NCBI RefSeq assembly: GCF_031458395.1 | Contig: NZ_JAVDYJ010000001.1 | Coordinates: 806,001-870,000 of the forward strand | DNA: 64,000 bases | From: Enteractinococcus fodinae | GTDB taxonomy: Bacteria; Actinomycetota; Actinomycetes; Actinomycetales; Micrococcaceae | Reading direction: 5' to 3' | Shown: positions 27,919 to 37,779 of the stretch, piece by piece | Numbering within the stretch: position 1 is the first letter of the stretch | Layout of the letters: each line of letters begins with the position of its first letter | The notes under the pieces: model-generated | Databases searched by the model: none | Told to the model about the DNA's origin: nothing | What the model saw: the letters and a program-made list of their open reading frames with translations, nothing else | Made by a program: the position numbers and the translations under genes

Positions 27919-30900
27919 GTGAGCCGCGAACAAGAGGACGTCGACCAAGACGTTACAGCGCTGTCTACTGACGAACTCGACACCTCGATGGAAGTAGCGG
28001 CGACTGAGTCGGAACCAATCGAAGCCGAGGTTGATCCCGCTGAGATTGCTTCTGCTGAGGCTGATCCTGTTGAGGTTGCAGAACGCGACTTTTCCCGCTG
28101 GTTAGCGGAAATCGCCACGGGCACCGAGACCGACACGATGCTGCGGTACGCCCCGACCAACTCCAACTCGATTGATATCACGCACTCGCAGCCCAGCGGG
28201 CTGACGCAATTCCTCTCAGCACGCCGCACGCGGCTGACCACCCTGATGCGTGACCAGCCCGAGATGCAGCGCAACATCAAAACCGCAGAAGCCATCGATA
28301 CCAAGGTCCAAGAACTCCTCGATGATCGCGGCATCAATGTTGGGTATTTGGCCGCAGGGCTGGCCACCTGGCGGGTCAGCGAAAATGGGGTCAATCAGCA
28401 ACTTTCCGCCCCGGTCCTGTTGGCTCCAGTCCGGTTAGCTGCCCGAGCAAACCGTGACGATTACGATGTGCAAATCGTCGGTGCGGCACGCCTCAACCCG
28501 GCCTTGGTGCGCTTTTTTGCCGATAATTATGGACTGACCTTAGACCCGCAGATCCTTGAAGAATCCGCATACACTACCGCGAAACTCGAACCGTTACCCG
28601 CGTTAGAACTCTTGCGCTCACAAGCCGCTAAGTTGCGTGGTTTAGTGGTCGAGCATCGCCTGTTGATTTCCACGTTCGCTGATTTATCGGACACCGCCTC
28701 CCGGGATGTCGTGGATCCAGACCACGACATTATCAACGCCCTGTACGAGGTGGGCGCGGGCACCGAAGAGGCCGGGTTCGCTGATGAAGCTCCCGAGCTG
28801 ACCCACGAAACGACCCCGCTGGATGAACGCGATCCGGCCGATGAAACGCTGGTGGTAGACCTCGACCGGTCACAACAAACCGCCGTTGATCACATCGTTG
28901 CTGGCGAATCACTTGTGGTTTCGACGCCTCCGGGAACCGGACAAACCCAGACCGCCGTTGCCGCGGCCGTCGGTTTGGCGACCCAGGGCAAACGCGTGCT
29001 TGTCCTGGCAGAGAAAACCTCCACGCTGAACGAGTTTTGTCACCGCTTAGCCGGCATTCAGCTGGATCCACTGGTGCTCAGCGTCCAGGCAGATACCGGT
29101 CCCAAAGACGTGACCGAACAACTCATCCGGTCACTGCTCAGTGCCGAACGCGCCAAAGAACCCGCGGTACGCCGGATCCATGAAACCTTGCGCGAGGTGC
29201 GCCAACAACTCGTCGATCATACGCATTCACTGCATGAGGTGCGGGAACGCTGGCAGTGTTCACCCATCCAAGCGATGAACGAACTGGTCAAACTCATGAA
29301 CGCCGACCCGGCACCTGCGACTTCGGTACGGCTGAAACGCTCCGTCTTGGATGCCACCGTCGACCGACAAGAAGTCGCCGAACAGCTCCGGTACGCCGCA
29401 CAACTGGGGGCTTTCGACCAATCCGCGACCGAATCACCGTGGTACGGCGCAAGACTGCGCAACGTGCACGAAGCCGAAGCAGCGCTTGAACTTGCCGAAC
29501 AAGTTCACCAAGATCTTTCCGATGTCGCGCCGCGGTTGGAAAGCGCGATGGCTCATGCACAACTAACCATCGGCAATAATGTTACCGAGTGGACCAGACA
29601 GGTCGAATTGCTGCGCGAAGTCCGCGACACGCTCGACAAATTCACCCCGGATATTTTCGACCGGCCCGTGACTGATCTGATTGCCGCGACCGCCTCGGGT
29701 TCCTGGCGGAAACAACACGGTATCGACATGTCGGCCATGACCCGCACCCGGCTGCGCTGGCTGGCACGCGAATACATCCGTCCCGGCGTGGACGTGCCGA
29801 ACCTGCACGAAGCGCTCATGAAGGTCCAAGATCAGCTCACCGGTTGGAACCAGTGGACAACATCGAAACGCAACCCGGTCATCCCGCCCGGTGTCGAATC
29901 ACTCGCCGACGACACACACAAGCTCTATGAGGATCTCAACCGCCTGCAGGATATGTTGGCCCCGGCCTCGACCGAAGCCCATCACCTGACCAAGATTGAT
30001 CCGGGTGAACTCCACGATGTGTTGAGCCAACTCGTCAACGACGCCCAAACCCTGCACACCCTGCCCGAGCGCACCATTGTCATTGATCAGCTCACCGAAC
30101 AAGGGCTGGATGAACTGCTGGTTGACTTCCAAGCGCGCGGCGTTACCGCCGACCAGGTCACCCTCGAACTTGAGGTCGCATGGTGGCAATCAGCGCTTGA
30201 AGCGATGATTTCAGCCGACGAACACCTGGCCGCAACCACCGGCAAGCAGTTGACCCGGTTGGAAGAAGAATTCCGCATCGCCGACACCGCCCATTTGGAA
30301 TCCGGTCCGTCGCGGGTGCGTCATCAGCTGGCCACCCGGTGGGAACAAGCCACCAACAACTATCCCGATGCTGCCGGATCGTTGCGCAAATTACTGCGCA
30401 CCGGTGGCGCAAACGTTGATACCATCCTGCGGATCAATCCGAAACTGCTCCAACCGCTGGTCCCGATCCTGACCACTTCGCCGCTGGCATTGGCCGAATT
30501 ACCAGCCGACATCACCTTCGATACCGTGCTCGTACTAGATGCCGAAACCATCGGGCTGGCAACCGGGCTCGGAGCGATTTCGCGGGCCGAGCAGGTCGTG
30601 GCCTTCGGGGATACGGTCTCCGGCAGACCGGTAAGCTTCCAAGTCTCCATTGACCCCACGGCACGCTCCGCGCAGCCACGCCAGGCCGAGTCAGTCCACC
30701 AGGCGCTCAGCCGGGTCCTGCCCGCCACCCCGCTGAAGATCATGCACCGGGGTGTCAACCAGTATCTGGCACGCACCCTGGGTGATCAGCTCTACGACGG
30801 GGGACTCGACCGCGCTCCCACGCCGCAAGAAATTTCCACCAGTACCCAAACCGGCATTCACGCCGAATACCTCACCGAACCGGGCAGCCCGGGGATGGGC

Positions 30901-31800
30901 GACGACGGGGTTGAATCCACGACCGCAGAAGTCACCCGCACCGTGGATGCGGTCTTTGAACACTTCCGTGATCACCCGGAAGAATCCCTGGCCGTGATCG
31001 CCTCAAATACGGCACACGCGCGCCGGATTGCCGAATCCATTCGCTACAACCTGCCCAATCACCGGTGGGCTACCAAATTCTTTAGCGCCGAGACCTCACC
31101 CAACGGGCAAGGCTTCGTGGTGGCACCAATGGAACGCGCCCACGGCCTGGTAGCCGACCACGTGATTTTCACGCTGGGTTATGGTCGAACCGCCACCGGC
31201 AAAGTGGTTCACCATTTCGGACCGCTCTCCGAACACCACGGCATCGAATACTACGCCACCGCGTTCACGCGGGCACGGCAACGCCTGACCATTTTCACCG
31301 CCATCCACCCGCAAGAAATCAACTTCGACAGCCTGATGTCCGGAGCGTATTTCTTCTGGGAACTGTTGGTGAACCTGCCAGCGACCGTTGGCCAACCCGT
31401 CAACGAACCACAATCCACCTCCCTGGATTGTCTAACCGACGACTTCGTCCAGCATCTAGCCACCAGGGGAGCGGCGCACAAATTTGACCAGCGCGGCTTC
31501 ACTGACCTGCTGCTGTATAACCCCGATGGGCACCGCCCTGACTTCCATATCGATGAAAACTACCTGCCGGTGGCCGTCGGATATGATGGCTCCACCCGAT
31601 ACCACCACACGCCCGTGCGGACCCGCACCAGAACGATTCCGGCGCAGCTGTCCCGCCTGGGTTGGCAAAACGCTGGGCTCTGGGCCATCGATGTCTTCAC
31701 CGACCCCCTCGGTGTCGCCGATGCATTCACCGACAAATTACACCTGACAGCACTGCCCACACCGGACAATGGCAGTGATCTTTTCTATGACGACCTCTAA
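27919..31800 (+). CDS. Large superfamily I helicase-like AAA ATPase
   Basis: A 1293-residue cytoplasmic protein with an acidic N-terminal 55 residues, an N-terminal DUF4011-like region, and a split helicase core. The first P-loop reads TPPGTGQTQT (about residues 336-346): the Walker A lysine is Gln342. Motif VLVLDAETIGLATG occupies the Walker B position. The C-terminal segment VIFTLGYGRTATGKVVHHFG, then YYATAFTRARQRLTIF, resembles the UvrD-like motifs V and VI. I prefer GTG 27919, six bases after AGGAAGG, to ATG 27913, which abuts that sequence. The function, perhaps in nucleic acid maintenance or defence, is unproven. Confidence 0.75.
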   Translation: MSREQEDVDQDVTALSTDELDTSMEVAATESEPIEAEVDPAEIASAEADPVEVAERDFSRWLAEIATGTETDTMLRYAPTNSNSIDITHSQPSGLTQFLSARRTRLTTLMRDQPEMQRNIKTAEAIDTKVQELLDDRGINVGYLAAGLATWRVSENGVNQQLSAPVLLAPVRLAARANRDDYDVQIVGAARLNPALVRFFADNYGLTLDPQILEESAYTTAKLEPLPALELLRSQAAKLRGLVVEHRLLISTFADLSDTASRDVVDPDHDIINALYEVGAGTEEAGFADEAPELTHETTPLDERDPADETLVVDLDRSQQTAVDHIVAGESLVVSTPPGTGQTQTAVAAAVGLATQGKRVLVLAEKTSTLNEFCHRLAGIQLDPLVLSVQADTGPKDVTEQLIRSLLSAERAKEPAVRRIHETLREVRQQLVDHTHSLHEVRERWQCSPIQAMNELVKLMNADPAPATSVRLKRSVLDATVDRQEVAEQLRYAAQLGAFDQSATESPWYGARLRNVHEAEAALELAEQVHQDLSDVAPRLESAMAHAQLTIGNNVTEWTRQVELLREVRDTLDKFTPDIFDRPVTDLIAATASGSWRKQHGIDMSAMTRTRLRWLAREYIRPGVDVPNLHEALMKVQDQLTGWNQWTTSKRNPVIPPGVESLADDTHKLYEDLNRLQDMLAPASTEAHHLTKIDPGELHDVLSQLVNDAQTLHTLPERTIVIDQLTEQGLDELLVDFQARGVTADQVTLELEVAWWQSALEAMISADEHLAATTGKQLTRLEEEFRIADTAHLESGPSRVRHQLATRWEQATNNYPDAAGSLRKLLRTGGANVDTILRINPKLLQPLVPILTTSPLALAELPADITFDTVLVLDAETIGLATGLGAISRAEQVVAFGDTVSGRPVSFQVSIDPTARSAQPRQAESVHQALSRVLPATPLKIMHRGVNQYLARTLGDQLYDGGLDRAPTPQEISTSTQTGIHAEYLTEPGSPGMGDDGVESTTAEVTRTVDAVFEHFRDHPEESLAVIASNTAHARRIAESIRYNLPNHRWATKFFSAETSPNGQGFVVAPMERAHGLVADHVIFTLGYGRTATGKVVHHFGPLSEHHGIEYYATAFTRARQRLTIFTAIHPQEINFDSLMSGAYFFWELLVNLPATVGQPVNEPQSTSLDCLTDDFVQHLATRGAAHKFDQRGFTDLLLYNPDGHRPDFHIDENYLPVAVGYDGSTRYHHTPVRTRTRTIPAQLSRLGWQNAGLWAIDVFTDPLGVADAFTDKLHLTALPTPDNGSDLFYDDL

Positions 31801-31993
31801 ACAACCCAATGAAGCAGACCGGGCCAAAGCCCGCCGCAGGCCCAGACGTGCCACCGTGGCAGGCACCGGCCCTGCGAGTGCTGACGGGCCAGAACCCCGC
31901 TTAGACCAACTGCAGCCCGAAGCAAAGAAGCCCGATCCGAAGCTTTCTGCCCGCGATCGGGCGATCATGGACGAGAAACCGCCGCACTACTAA
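31787..31993 (+). CDS. Small basic protein of unknown function
   Basis: A 68-residue, lysine/arginine- and proline-rich protein whose ATG overlaps the end of the helicase gene by 14 bp. It is probably disordered (RAKARRRPRRATVAG, then KKPDPKLSARDRAIMDEKPPHY split by a short linker). The compositional bias and coupling to the ATPase gene argue for expression, but I recognise no family. Its last 4 bp overlap the convergent cyclo-ligase gene. Confidence 0.55.
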   Translation: MTTSKQPNEADRAKARRRPRRATVAGTGPASADGPEPRLDQLQPEAKKPDPKLSARDRAIMDEKPPHY

Positions 31994-32607
31994 ACCCACA
32001 TCAACCCGGTCTCAGCAGTCACGACCGCTTGAACCGGCAGATCATGTTGCTCCACCGGAAACGCTTCTGCCCGGGCATCTACGAACTCATAGTCAAATAC
32101 CGGTGTCACCAAAAACGGTAGTCGCGTAGTCAGATCGGGCAGCGCGGCAAGAAAACGGTCATAGTATCCGCCACCTTTGCCTAATCGAAAACCGGCTGAA
32201 TCCACGGCAAGGGCCGGCACGAGGATCACATCGGCATCGGCGACAGCTTCGGGACCGAAACGTTCACCCACCGGCTCCTGAATGGGCCCCAACGCCGATT
32301 GTTCCATCGGCACATCAGGCGCCCACTGGACCCACGACATGGAGCGATCCGCATGTGAGATGGGTACCCAAATCTGGACCCCATCAGCGTGCAAGGCCTC
32401 CATGACAGGATCCGTATCCGGCTCGGTCCCAAATTTGATGGTCATCGCCACCTTGCCGGTGGGACGCTCTGCACTATCCAAACCGCGATACCAATCCAGT
32501 AAAACGGTACAGATCGCTTCAGATTGACGCGCTCGCTCGCGCTGGCCAAGCTGCTTGCGTTGACTAAAGAAGCGTTTGCGTAACTGGTCTTTGAGTTCAG
32601 CAGTCAT
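31990..32607 (-). CDS. 5-formyltetrahydrofolate cyclo-ligase family protein
   Basis: A 205-residue ATP-dependent enzyme that converts 5-formyl-THF to 5,10-methenyl-THF, returning folate to one-carbon metabolism. Conserved features are the N-terminal basic helix (LKDQLRKRFFSQRKQL), the DVILVPALAVDSAGFRLGKGGGYYDRFL stretch (named by its parts VPALAVD and RLGKGGGYYDR) and the FPVEQHDLPVQAVVT end. The ATG at 32607 is preferred over upstream in-frame starts on alignment length. It is divergent from the acetyltransferase gene. Confidence 0.9.
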   Translation of the reverse strand: MTAELKDQLRKRFFSQRKQLGQRERARQSEAICTVLLDWYRGLDSAERPTGKVAMTIKFGTEPDTDPVMEALHADGVQIWVPISHADRSMSWVQWAPDVPMEQSALGPIQEPVGERFGPEAVADADVILVPALAVDSAGFRLGKGGGYYDRFLAALPDLTTRLPFLVTPVFDYEFVDARAEAFPVEQHDLPVQAVVTAETGLMWV

Positions 32608-32678
32608 AGTCTTATTGTGACACCGTGCCGGACACAACCAAACACATCATCTGCCCTGCAGACCTACAATGGTGGATC

Positions 32679-33293
32679 ATGACTCGTTTTGCTGCTTTGC
32701 CCACGATCTGGCCGGTGATCCTCCAACATAGGGATTTGCAACTGGCCCCACTGCGTCACGCCCACCGCAAGCAGTGGCATGATGTCCGAAGGCGCAACGC
32801 AGCATGGTTGACCCCCTGGGAAACCACCGACCCGACCGGCAACCCGCCGATCATGAGCTATGGGTCCATGATTCGAGCTCATAACCGCGATGGCAGGGCC
32901 GGCCAATCGTATCCGTGGGCGATCTTTCGAACCACCAACGCCACGACCACCCTGGTGGGACAGCTCATCGCAGGCCCGGTGTTATGGGGGTCCATGCGCT
33001 CCACGAGCTTGGGCTACTGGGTGGACCAGGCCCACGCCGGACAAAATATTGTGCCCACCGCTGTGGCGTTAGCCAGTGATTATCTGTTCACCCGGGTTGG
33101 ACTGCATCGCATCGAAATCAACATTGTGCCCAGCAACACCGCATCACTGCGTGTCGTGGAAAAATTAGGTTTCCGTTCCGAGGGACTACGCAAGGACTAT
33201 ATTCACATCAACGGCCAATGGCGAGACCATCAATCCTTTGCCTTGACAAAAGATGAAATCCCTGCTGAGGGCCTACTTTCCCGACTGAAGTAA
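32679..33293 (+). CDS. GNAT-family N-acetyltransferase, RimJ-like
   Basis: A 204-residue GNAT protein. LGYWVDQAHAGQNIVPTAV is the acetyl-CoA motif A region and VPSNTASLRVVEKLGFRSEG is the motif B signature of the RimJ/RimL group, which acetylates N-terminal residues of ribosomal proteins, among other substrates. The ATG at 32679 has no clear Shine-Dalgarno; a TACAAT hexamer lies 8 nt upstream, so it may be leaderless. This neighbourhood (cyclo-ligase, then RimJ) is common in Micrococcaceae. Confidence 0.85.
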   Translation: MTRFAALPTIWPVILQHRDLQLAPLRHAHRKQWHDVRRRNAAWLTPWETTDPTGNPPIMSYGSMIRAHNRDGRAGQSYPWAIFRTTNATTTLVGQLIAGPVLWGSMRSTSLGYWVDQAHAGQNIVPTAVALASDYLFTRVGLHRIEINIVPSNTASLRVVEKLGFRSEGLRKDYIHINGQWRDHQSFALTKDEIPAEGLLSRLK

Positions 33294-33369
33294 CCGTCTT
33301 CACTCTCAAACCAGCAACACACGAAGAAAACCCGGGGGCTTCTGGAAAGCTCGGTATATCGTATGGAGA

Positions 33370-34200
33370 GTGGACACCCGTCTCCGAGAGCTTGAAGAGT
33401 CGTTAGCCGCTACACTCGGATTCTTGCCCGAAATAGACATCGCCACTTCCATCGTGGTGGTTGTCGTAGTCGTAGCCGGCTTACTTTTGCTTGCTCGTCG
33501 TCCGGTTGTCACCCAACGTAGTCGGAAACGACGTGAATCCCGCCAACGAAGGAAAGCTATGAAATCTTCCCCCTCTTCGACGCACTCCGGCGGCACTGGA
33601 TTCTCAATTCGCTGGGGCCGTTTATCGGTTTTTGCGGTCGGAGCACTTGCTCTGCTGGTCGCGGTCATCACCGCGATAGCCGGGCTGTTCGGTGCTTCGA
33701 CTTGGCTGATCACCCTCATCAGCGCACTCATCGCGACGGCCTGCTACGGCACTCTGCGCGGACTCGTCATCTTGGATTCCAAGAAACGTGCTCGAGAACG
33801 CGAACAACTCAGCATCTCTGAAGGCCTTGAGACCACCATTGCCACATACCCCGAAACCGGTGCAGACCTGACACCGAGACCAACAAACGATGAGGTCTTC
33901 GACTTCGCTGATGAGCCAGCCAAGCAGCAACAGCACATCGAACAAGAAGTTGAAGAACCCGTTGCGGACGCGCCTCAGCCCATCCCGGCTCGCATCCCGC
34001 TGCCACGCCCCATCTATTTAGACGCCCCCGAAGTTGAGCGAGCAGCACCGGAACCGCTGGAGACACCCCAAGATCCGACACCATCGGCCGATGTGCTGTT
34101 ATCCGATGGTGTTTCAAGCCAGTACCAAGACAAAATTAGCGAGAAAGCAAACACCCGGCTGGATTTGGATAAAGTACTCAACCGCCGGCGCGCAATCTAA
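33370..34200 (+). CDS. Membrane protein of unknown function with long disordered tail
   Basis: A 276-residue protein. An N-terminal helix (SIVVVVVVVAGLLLLA, residues 27-42) is followed by a basic stretch (RSRKRRESRQRRK), two more helices (about residues 85-135) and a cytoplasmic acidic, proline-rich tail of some 120 residues. The end, TRLDLDKVLNRRRAI, looks like a short conserved linear motif. GTG 33370 gives the start. I recognise no domain; the gene sits between the acetyltransferase and a kinase-like gene, 5 bp before the latter. Confidence 0.65.
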   Translation: MDTRLRELEESLAATLGFLPEIDIATSIVVVVVVVAGLLLLARRPVVTQRSRKRRESRQRRKAMKSSPSSTHSGGTGFSIRWGRLSVFAVGALALLVAVITAIAGLFGASTWLITLISALIATACYGTLRGLVILDSKKRAREREQLSISEGLETTIATYPETGADLTPRPTNDEVFDFADEPAKQQQHIEQEVEEPVADAPQPIPARIPLPRPIYLDAPEVERAAPEPLETPQDPTPSADVLLSDGVSSQYQDKISEKANTRLDLDKVLNRRRAI

Positions 34201-34205
34201 CATCT

Positions 34206-35405
34206 ATGGTTGTTCTCACCGGTGGGTTCGGCCCGTTTAGTGCCACCCAACTCACCGGAGTGCTTGAAGCCGTTGTCGCCCAACGCCGACAGCGGCTCCA
34301 GCATGCCGTCTTGCACGATGTCCAACACCGCGCAGGTCACTACTATGCCATCGTCGAGGTGCACAGCCAACCTCCACACGGGCCCGTCACCCAGGCGTAT
34401 TACGGCATCACCACCGCGACTGTTGCACCGCAGGCCACCGGGTATCACACCTCAATCGGGACCAGCACTCTGTTTGTCTGGCAACATCCTGCCGATCCGG
34501 TACTGCGCGGATTAGGGTTAGCCGCCACCCCGGCTCAAGTACAACGGCATTTCGCCCCGCACCTCGAACTCAATGCCCTGCACACGGTGATCTACCGGCC
34601 CATGAACCGAGCCGTCTTTCGAGCTCGGTTTGCACCACAGCGGCCCGGCGAGCTCGGCCAGACCCTTTTTCTCAAAGTCTTACGTGCCGGGGAAGCCAGC
34701 TCGCTATATGCCTTACACGAGCTGTTAGCTTCCGCCGGAGTGCCGGTCGTTGAGCCGGTCGCCATACCGGTCCAAGACGTGTTACCGCTGGCGGGCGGCC
34801 ACGGTATGCCCCTGGGAGAATACATTCGCACCGAAGGTGTGCACAACCGATTCGACCCAGAAGAACTGGTCGAGATATTGGACCGCCTGCCGCCCGAAGT
34901 ACTGCAATTGCCACACCGACCTTCCTGGGCAGACCGCCACCAGGAATTCATCCACGCAGCCCTGGCAGCGATGCCAGCACATCACGACCGGCTGTACCGA
35001 CTCGGGGCACGACTGGAACACGCCCATAACCGGTTAGAGCTGGGGCCGATCGTGCCCACGCACGGGGACCTGTACGAGGCTCACCTGCTGGTAGATCCGG
35101 TGAGCGGCCGGGTGCAGCACATCTTAGATGTCGATGGGGCAGGGCCGGGTTACCGAGTGGATGATTTCGCGTGCCTGGTGGGCCATCTGGCGGTGCTGGG
35201 CCCCGAGGACCATACCGCGTGGGGTTGGCAAGCAGCGTTGCGCACCTTCCGACAATTATCAGCCCACACCAATCCCGCCACACTGGCGGTGCGAGCGGCT
35301 GCAGTCGTGATCAGCTTGCTGCCCACGTACCAGCCCGACGAGGCCACGCGCCACCGGGCGCTCACCTACGTGAGCATTGCTGAAGCCCTACTCGAGTTGG
35401 CTTAG
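34206..35405 (+). CDS. Aminoglycoside phosphotransferase-fold kinase-like protein
   Basis: A 399-residue protein whose C-terminal half contains APH/choline-kinase fold motifs: the Brenner-type catalytic loop PTHGDLYEAHLLVD (about residues 284-297) and the metal-binding ILDVDGAGPGYRVDDFAC. The first 130 residues are unlike typical APH enzymes, and the lysine of the N-lobe could be in LFLKVLRAG. A maltokinase-like or small-molecule kinase role is possible. Clinical resistance activity should not be assumed. The last 4 bp overlap the convergent TPR gene. Confidence 0.7.
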   Translation: MVVLTGGFGPFSATQLTGVLEAVVAQRRQRLQHAVLHDVQHRAGHYYAIVEVHSQPPHGPVTQAYYGITTATVAPQATGYHTSIGTSTLFVWQHPADPVLRGLGLAATPAQVQRHFAPHLELNALHTVIYRPMNRAVFRARFAPQRPGELGQTLFLKVLRAGEASSLYALHELLASAGVPVVEPVAIPVQDVLPLAGGHGMPLGEYIRTEGVHNRFDPEELVEILDRLPPEVLQLPHRPSWADRHQEFIHAALAAMPAHHDRLYRLGARLEHAHNRLELGPIVPTHGDLYEAHLLVDPVSGRVQHILDVDGAGPGYRVDDFACLVGHLAVLGPEDHTAWGWQAALRTFRQLSAHTNPATLAVRAAAVVISLLPTYQPDEATRHRALTYVSIAEALLELA

Positions 35406-37252
35406 TCTTCGAAAAAGTCATCGTCGAGAAAGTCGTGTTCAGTCTTCGAAGATTTTTCGACTTTGATGCGCTCAGCGGCTAACTTCACCCGATCTGACTC
35501 GTCGAAGTCGCCCTGACCGCGCAGTGCCGTCGCCAACCCAAGCAATGCTGCTTTGCGAAGCTGCGGTTCGATCCCGTCCGACTCAGCAATCGTCGTGAAC
35601 AAGGTGGTGGCTTCTACCCAGCTCTGGTTTTCAATCAGAATTTTGCCGGCCAACAATTCGCAACCGTGACCCATGGCAAGCTCGGCTTCATCTTCGAACA
35701 TGTCCGCGGCGGTCAGTGCCGTCGCAACCGCTTTTTTCGTTTTGCCGAGCATGGCATATGCCCGAGCTTTTTGCCGGGTCAGATCCGCGGCAACGTAGCG
35801 TACATCGTCGTTGCCTGCCAACTGGATCGCCTCATCGTATAGATCCAAACCTTCGGGCTTGTTCTGGGCACACAGCAGCCTGGCTAATTCGCGCAAGCCT
35901 TGGGTTTCAATGGCCGGGTCCTCCGAGGCGCGAGCCATCTCAATCGCCTGACGTAGGAGCTCTTCGGCTTCCGGATAGACCGAGGAATCTTCGGTCTCAG
36001 CCAATTTCATGGCTGCCGCAAGACTGGTCCTGGCGGCTTCCATCACGCGGTCTACCTTCAAAAACGCATCGATGGCGTCACGCCAATGCTTGGTCGCATC
36101 GGTATAGCGCTCTTGACGACACACCGCGTTGCCCAGATCGATCAACGCATGAGCTAAGACGTGGTGATTTCCAGCCAGTCGTTCGCGGGTCACCAATCCG
36201 CTGAGCACATCTTCGGCTTCGGAGACTTCTCCGGCATCAAGGAGTTGATGCCCCAGAGCAGCGACCAAACCGGAGGTCTCGTCAACCTCACCCTGTTCAG
36301 CTTGATGGACGGCCACTTTCCAAGCCAACACGGACAACTGGTGGCGTTCGACGCGACGAGCGACCGAGGCAACCAGGGAGGCAGCAGAGGCGGCACCGGG
36401 GCGTATCTGCAGCCGGGCATATAATTCCAACGCGCGCATCCCGAAGGTGGCTGATTGGGCCATCTCATTGCGGTGGTGGGCGATGACCGCTTGCATCATC
36501 CACATGGCAGCGCGCACGGCTCGGTTGCAGCCAGCATCTAAAATTGTTTTGGACAGTTCATCGGCTTCGTCGACTTCGTCGTTCATGAACTTCAGGTGCG
36601 TCAGGAACATCTCGGTATTGGCTAATGATCCGGCGGAGAGTCGATAACCTGCCGCTGCCCGGCGGCGCTGTAACGCGACAGCCTCTTCAATGAGCTCAAG
36701 CGCTTCATCGGCTCGCATTTGGCTCATCTGATGTACCGCCAGCCCGATGAGCACATCGGCTAACACGGTGTCGATGCTGTCGTTAGCGCGCTCTTGATCG
36801 GCCACCCCGGAGAGCACAGTCGAGGCGAAGCCATCGGCCTCGGCAAAAAGCAGTGAACCCAATTGTTCTTCCATCTCCGCCTGGTGCGTCTGGCCCAAGG
36901 AACGCAGGAGCTCGGTGCGCTTGTGGATCGCGTGTTGGGTGGCCTCTTCATCTTCGAGTTTGTGATGCACCGATGCGAGGAGACGGTACAGCCCGAGTTT
37001 GACCTCGGGTCCGGTGCCGGCACTTGCCAGCCCATGTGTAGCACACGCTAAGGCTCTTTCCAGGTCATCAGCGTATGCTGCTTCGTGGGCCAAATCTAGC
37101 CAGCCGCGTGCAGTGTGCGCGGTTTCCTGGTGCAGATCAACGCTAGAAGGTCCATCGGTCAGTAATGCCCGAAGTTTCGGTTCGACCATGGACGGTAGAT
37201 CGGATTGGCTGTCAGATCCCTCAAATTCAGCCGAAGACGTCGAGAACTCCAT
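35402..37252 (-). CDS. TPR-like helical-repeat protein of unknown function
   Basis: A 616-residue, alpha-helical, acidic protein made of repeated helix pairs resembling tetratricopeptide repeats, for example ALACATHGLASAGTG, ALIDLGNAVCRQERYTDATKHW and ELARLLCAQNKPEGLDLYDEA. The C terminus is very acidic (DFLDDDFFED). No signal peptide or membrane segment is present, so it is likely a cytoplasmic scaffold. It is divergent from a Nudix gene. Another TPR-type protein begins at 62729, but the two show no obvious identity. Confidence 0.65.
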   Translation of the reverse strand: MEFSTSSAEFEGSDSQSDLPSMVEPKLRALLTDGPSSVDLHQETAHTARGWLDLAHEAAYADDLERALACATHGLASAGTGPEVKLGLYRLLASVHHKLEDEEATQHAIHKRTELLRSLGQTHQAEMEEQLGSLLFAEADGFASTVLSGVADQERANDSIDTVLADVLIGLAVHQMSQMRADEALELIEEAVALQRRRAAAGYRLSAGSLANTEMFLTHLKFMNDEVDEADELSKTILDAGCNRAVRAAMWMMQAVIAHHRNEMAQSATFGMRALELYARLQIRPGAASAASLVASVARRVERHQLSVLAWKVAVHQAEQGEVDETSGLVAALGHQLLDAGEVSEAEDVLSGLVTRERLAGNHHVLAHALIDLGNAVCRQERYTDATKHWRDAIDAFLKVDRVMEAARTSLAAAMKLAETEDSSVYPEAEELLRQAIEMARASEDPAIETQGLRELARLLCAQNKPEGLDLYDEAIQLAGNDDVRYVAADLTRQKARAYAMLGKTKKAVATALTAADMFEDEAELAMGHGCELLAGKILIENQSWVEATTLFTTIAESDGIEPQLRKAALLGLATALRGQGDFDESDRVKLAAERIKVEKSSKTEHDFLDDDFFED

Positions 37253-37307
37253 GTGTGCCAGTCTAGTGATCCCTTCGAGCCGGTTGCGACCGCTAGACTG
37301 AGAAAAT

Positions 37308-37772
37308 ATGGATTTTCAGTGGCGACCGGCGTCTTATGCGCTAATTACGAAAAAGGATGAAGTTTTGCTGAGTCTGTGGGAAAGCTCAGTTGGCTCATTC
37401 TGGACCCTTCCCGGCGGGGGCATCGAATACGAGGAACAACCCGAGGCTGCCTGCGTGCGAGAAGTCTGGGAAGAAACCGGCTATAACGTTGAATTAACCC
37501 GCTTTTTATCAGTGTCCACGCATGTGGTGCCGCTGGAAAAACGGGTCCCCGGGAAGGTGCTTCCGCTGCAAATTCTGCGCCTGTTATACACCGCCGAAAT
37601 TGTCTCCGGAACCTTGCGTCCAGAGGTCGGTGGGTCCTCCACTGACGCCGGTTGGTTCCCAATCAGCCAGCTGCATAATCGCACCATAACCAAGGGGCAC
37701 CGGGTTTCGGAATGGGTCCTCGAGGCGCTGGAAACCGCAGCCTCGCTCGACGCCCCTGCCCAGGACCAGTGA
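37308..37772 (+). CDS. NUDIX hydrolase
   Basis: A 154-residue pyrophosphohydrolase acting on a nucleoside diphosphate linked to some moiety. The Nudix box is complete: GGIEYEEQPEAACVREVWEE followed by TGY (about residues 38-60), with the REVWEE metal ligands. The ATG follows TAGACT by 8 nt with no Shine-Dalgarno, again suggesting a leaderless mRNA. It ends 7 bp before a lipoprotein gene on the same strand. The substrate cannot be predicted. Confidence 0.88.
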   Translation: MDFQWRPASYALITKKDEVLLSLWESSVGSFWTLPGGGIEYEEQPEAACVREVWEETGYNVELTRFLSVSTHVVPLEKRVPGKVLPLQILRLLYTAEIVSGTLRPEVGGSSTDAGWFPISQLHNRTITKGHRVSEWVLEALETAASLDAPAQDQ

Positions 37773-37779
37773 CCCAGCC

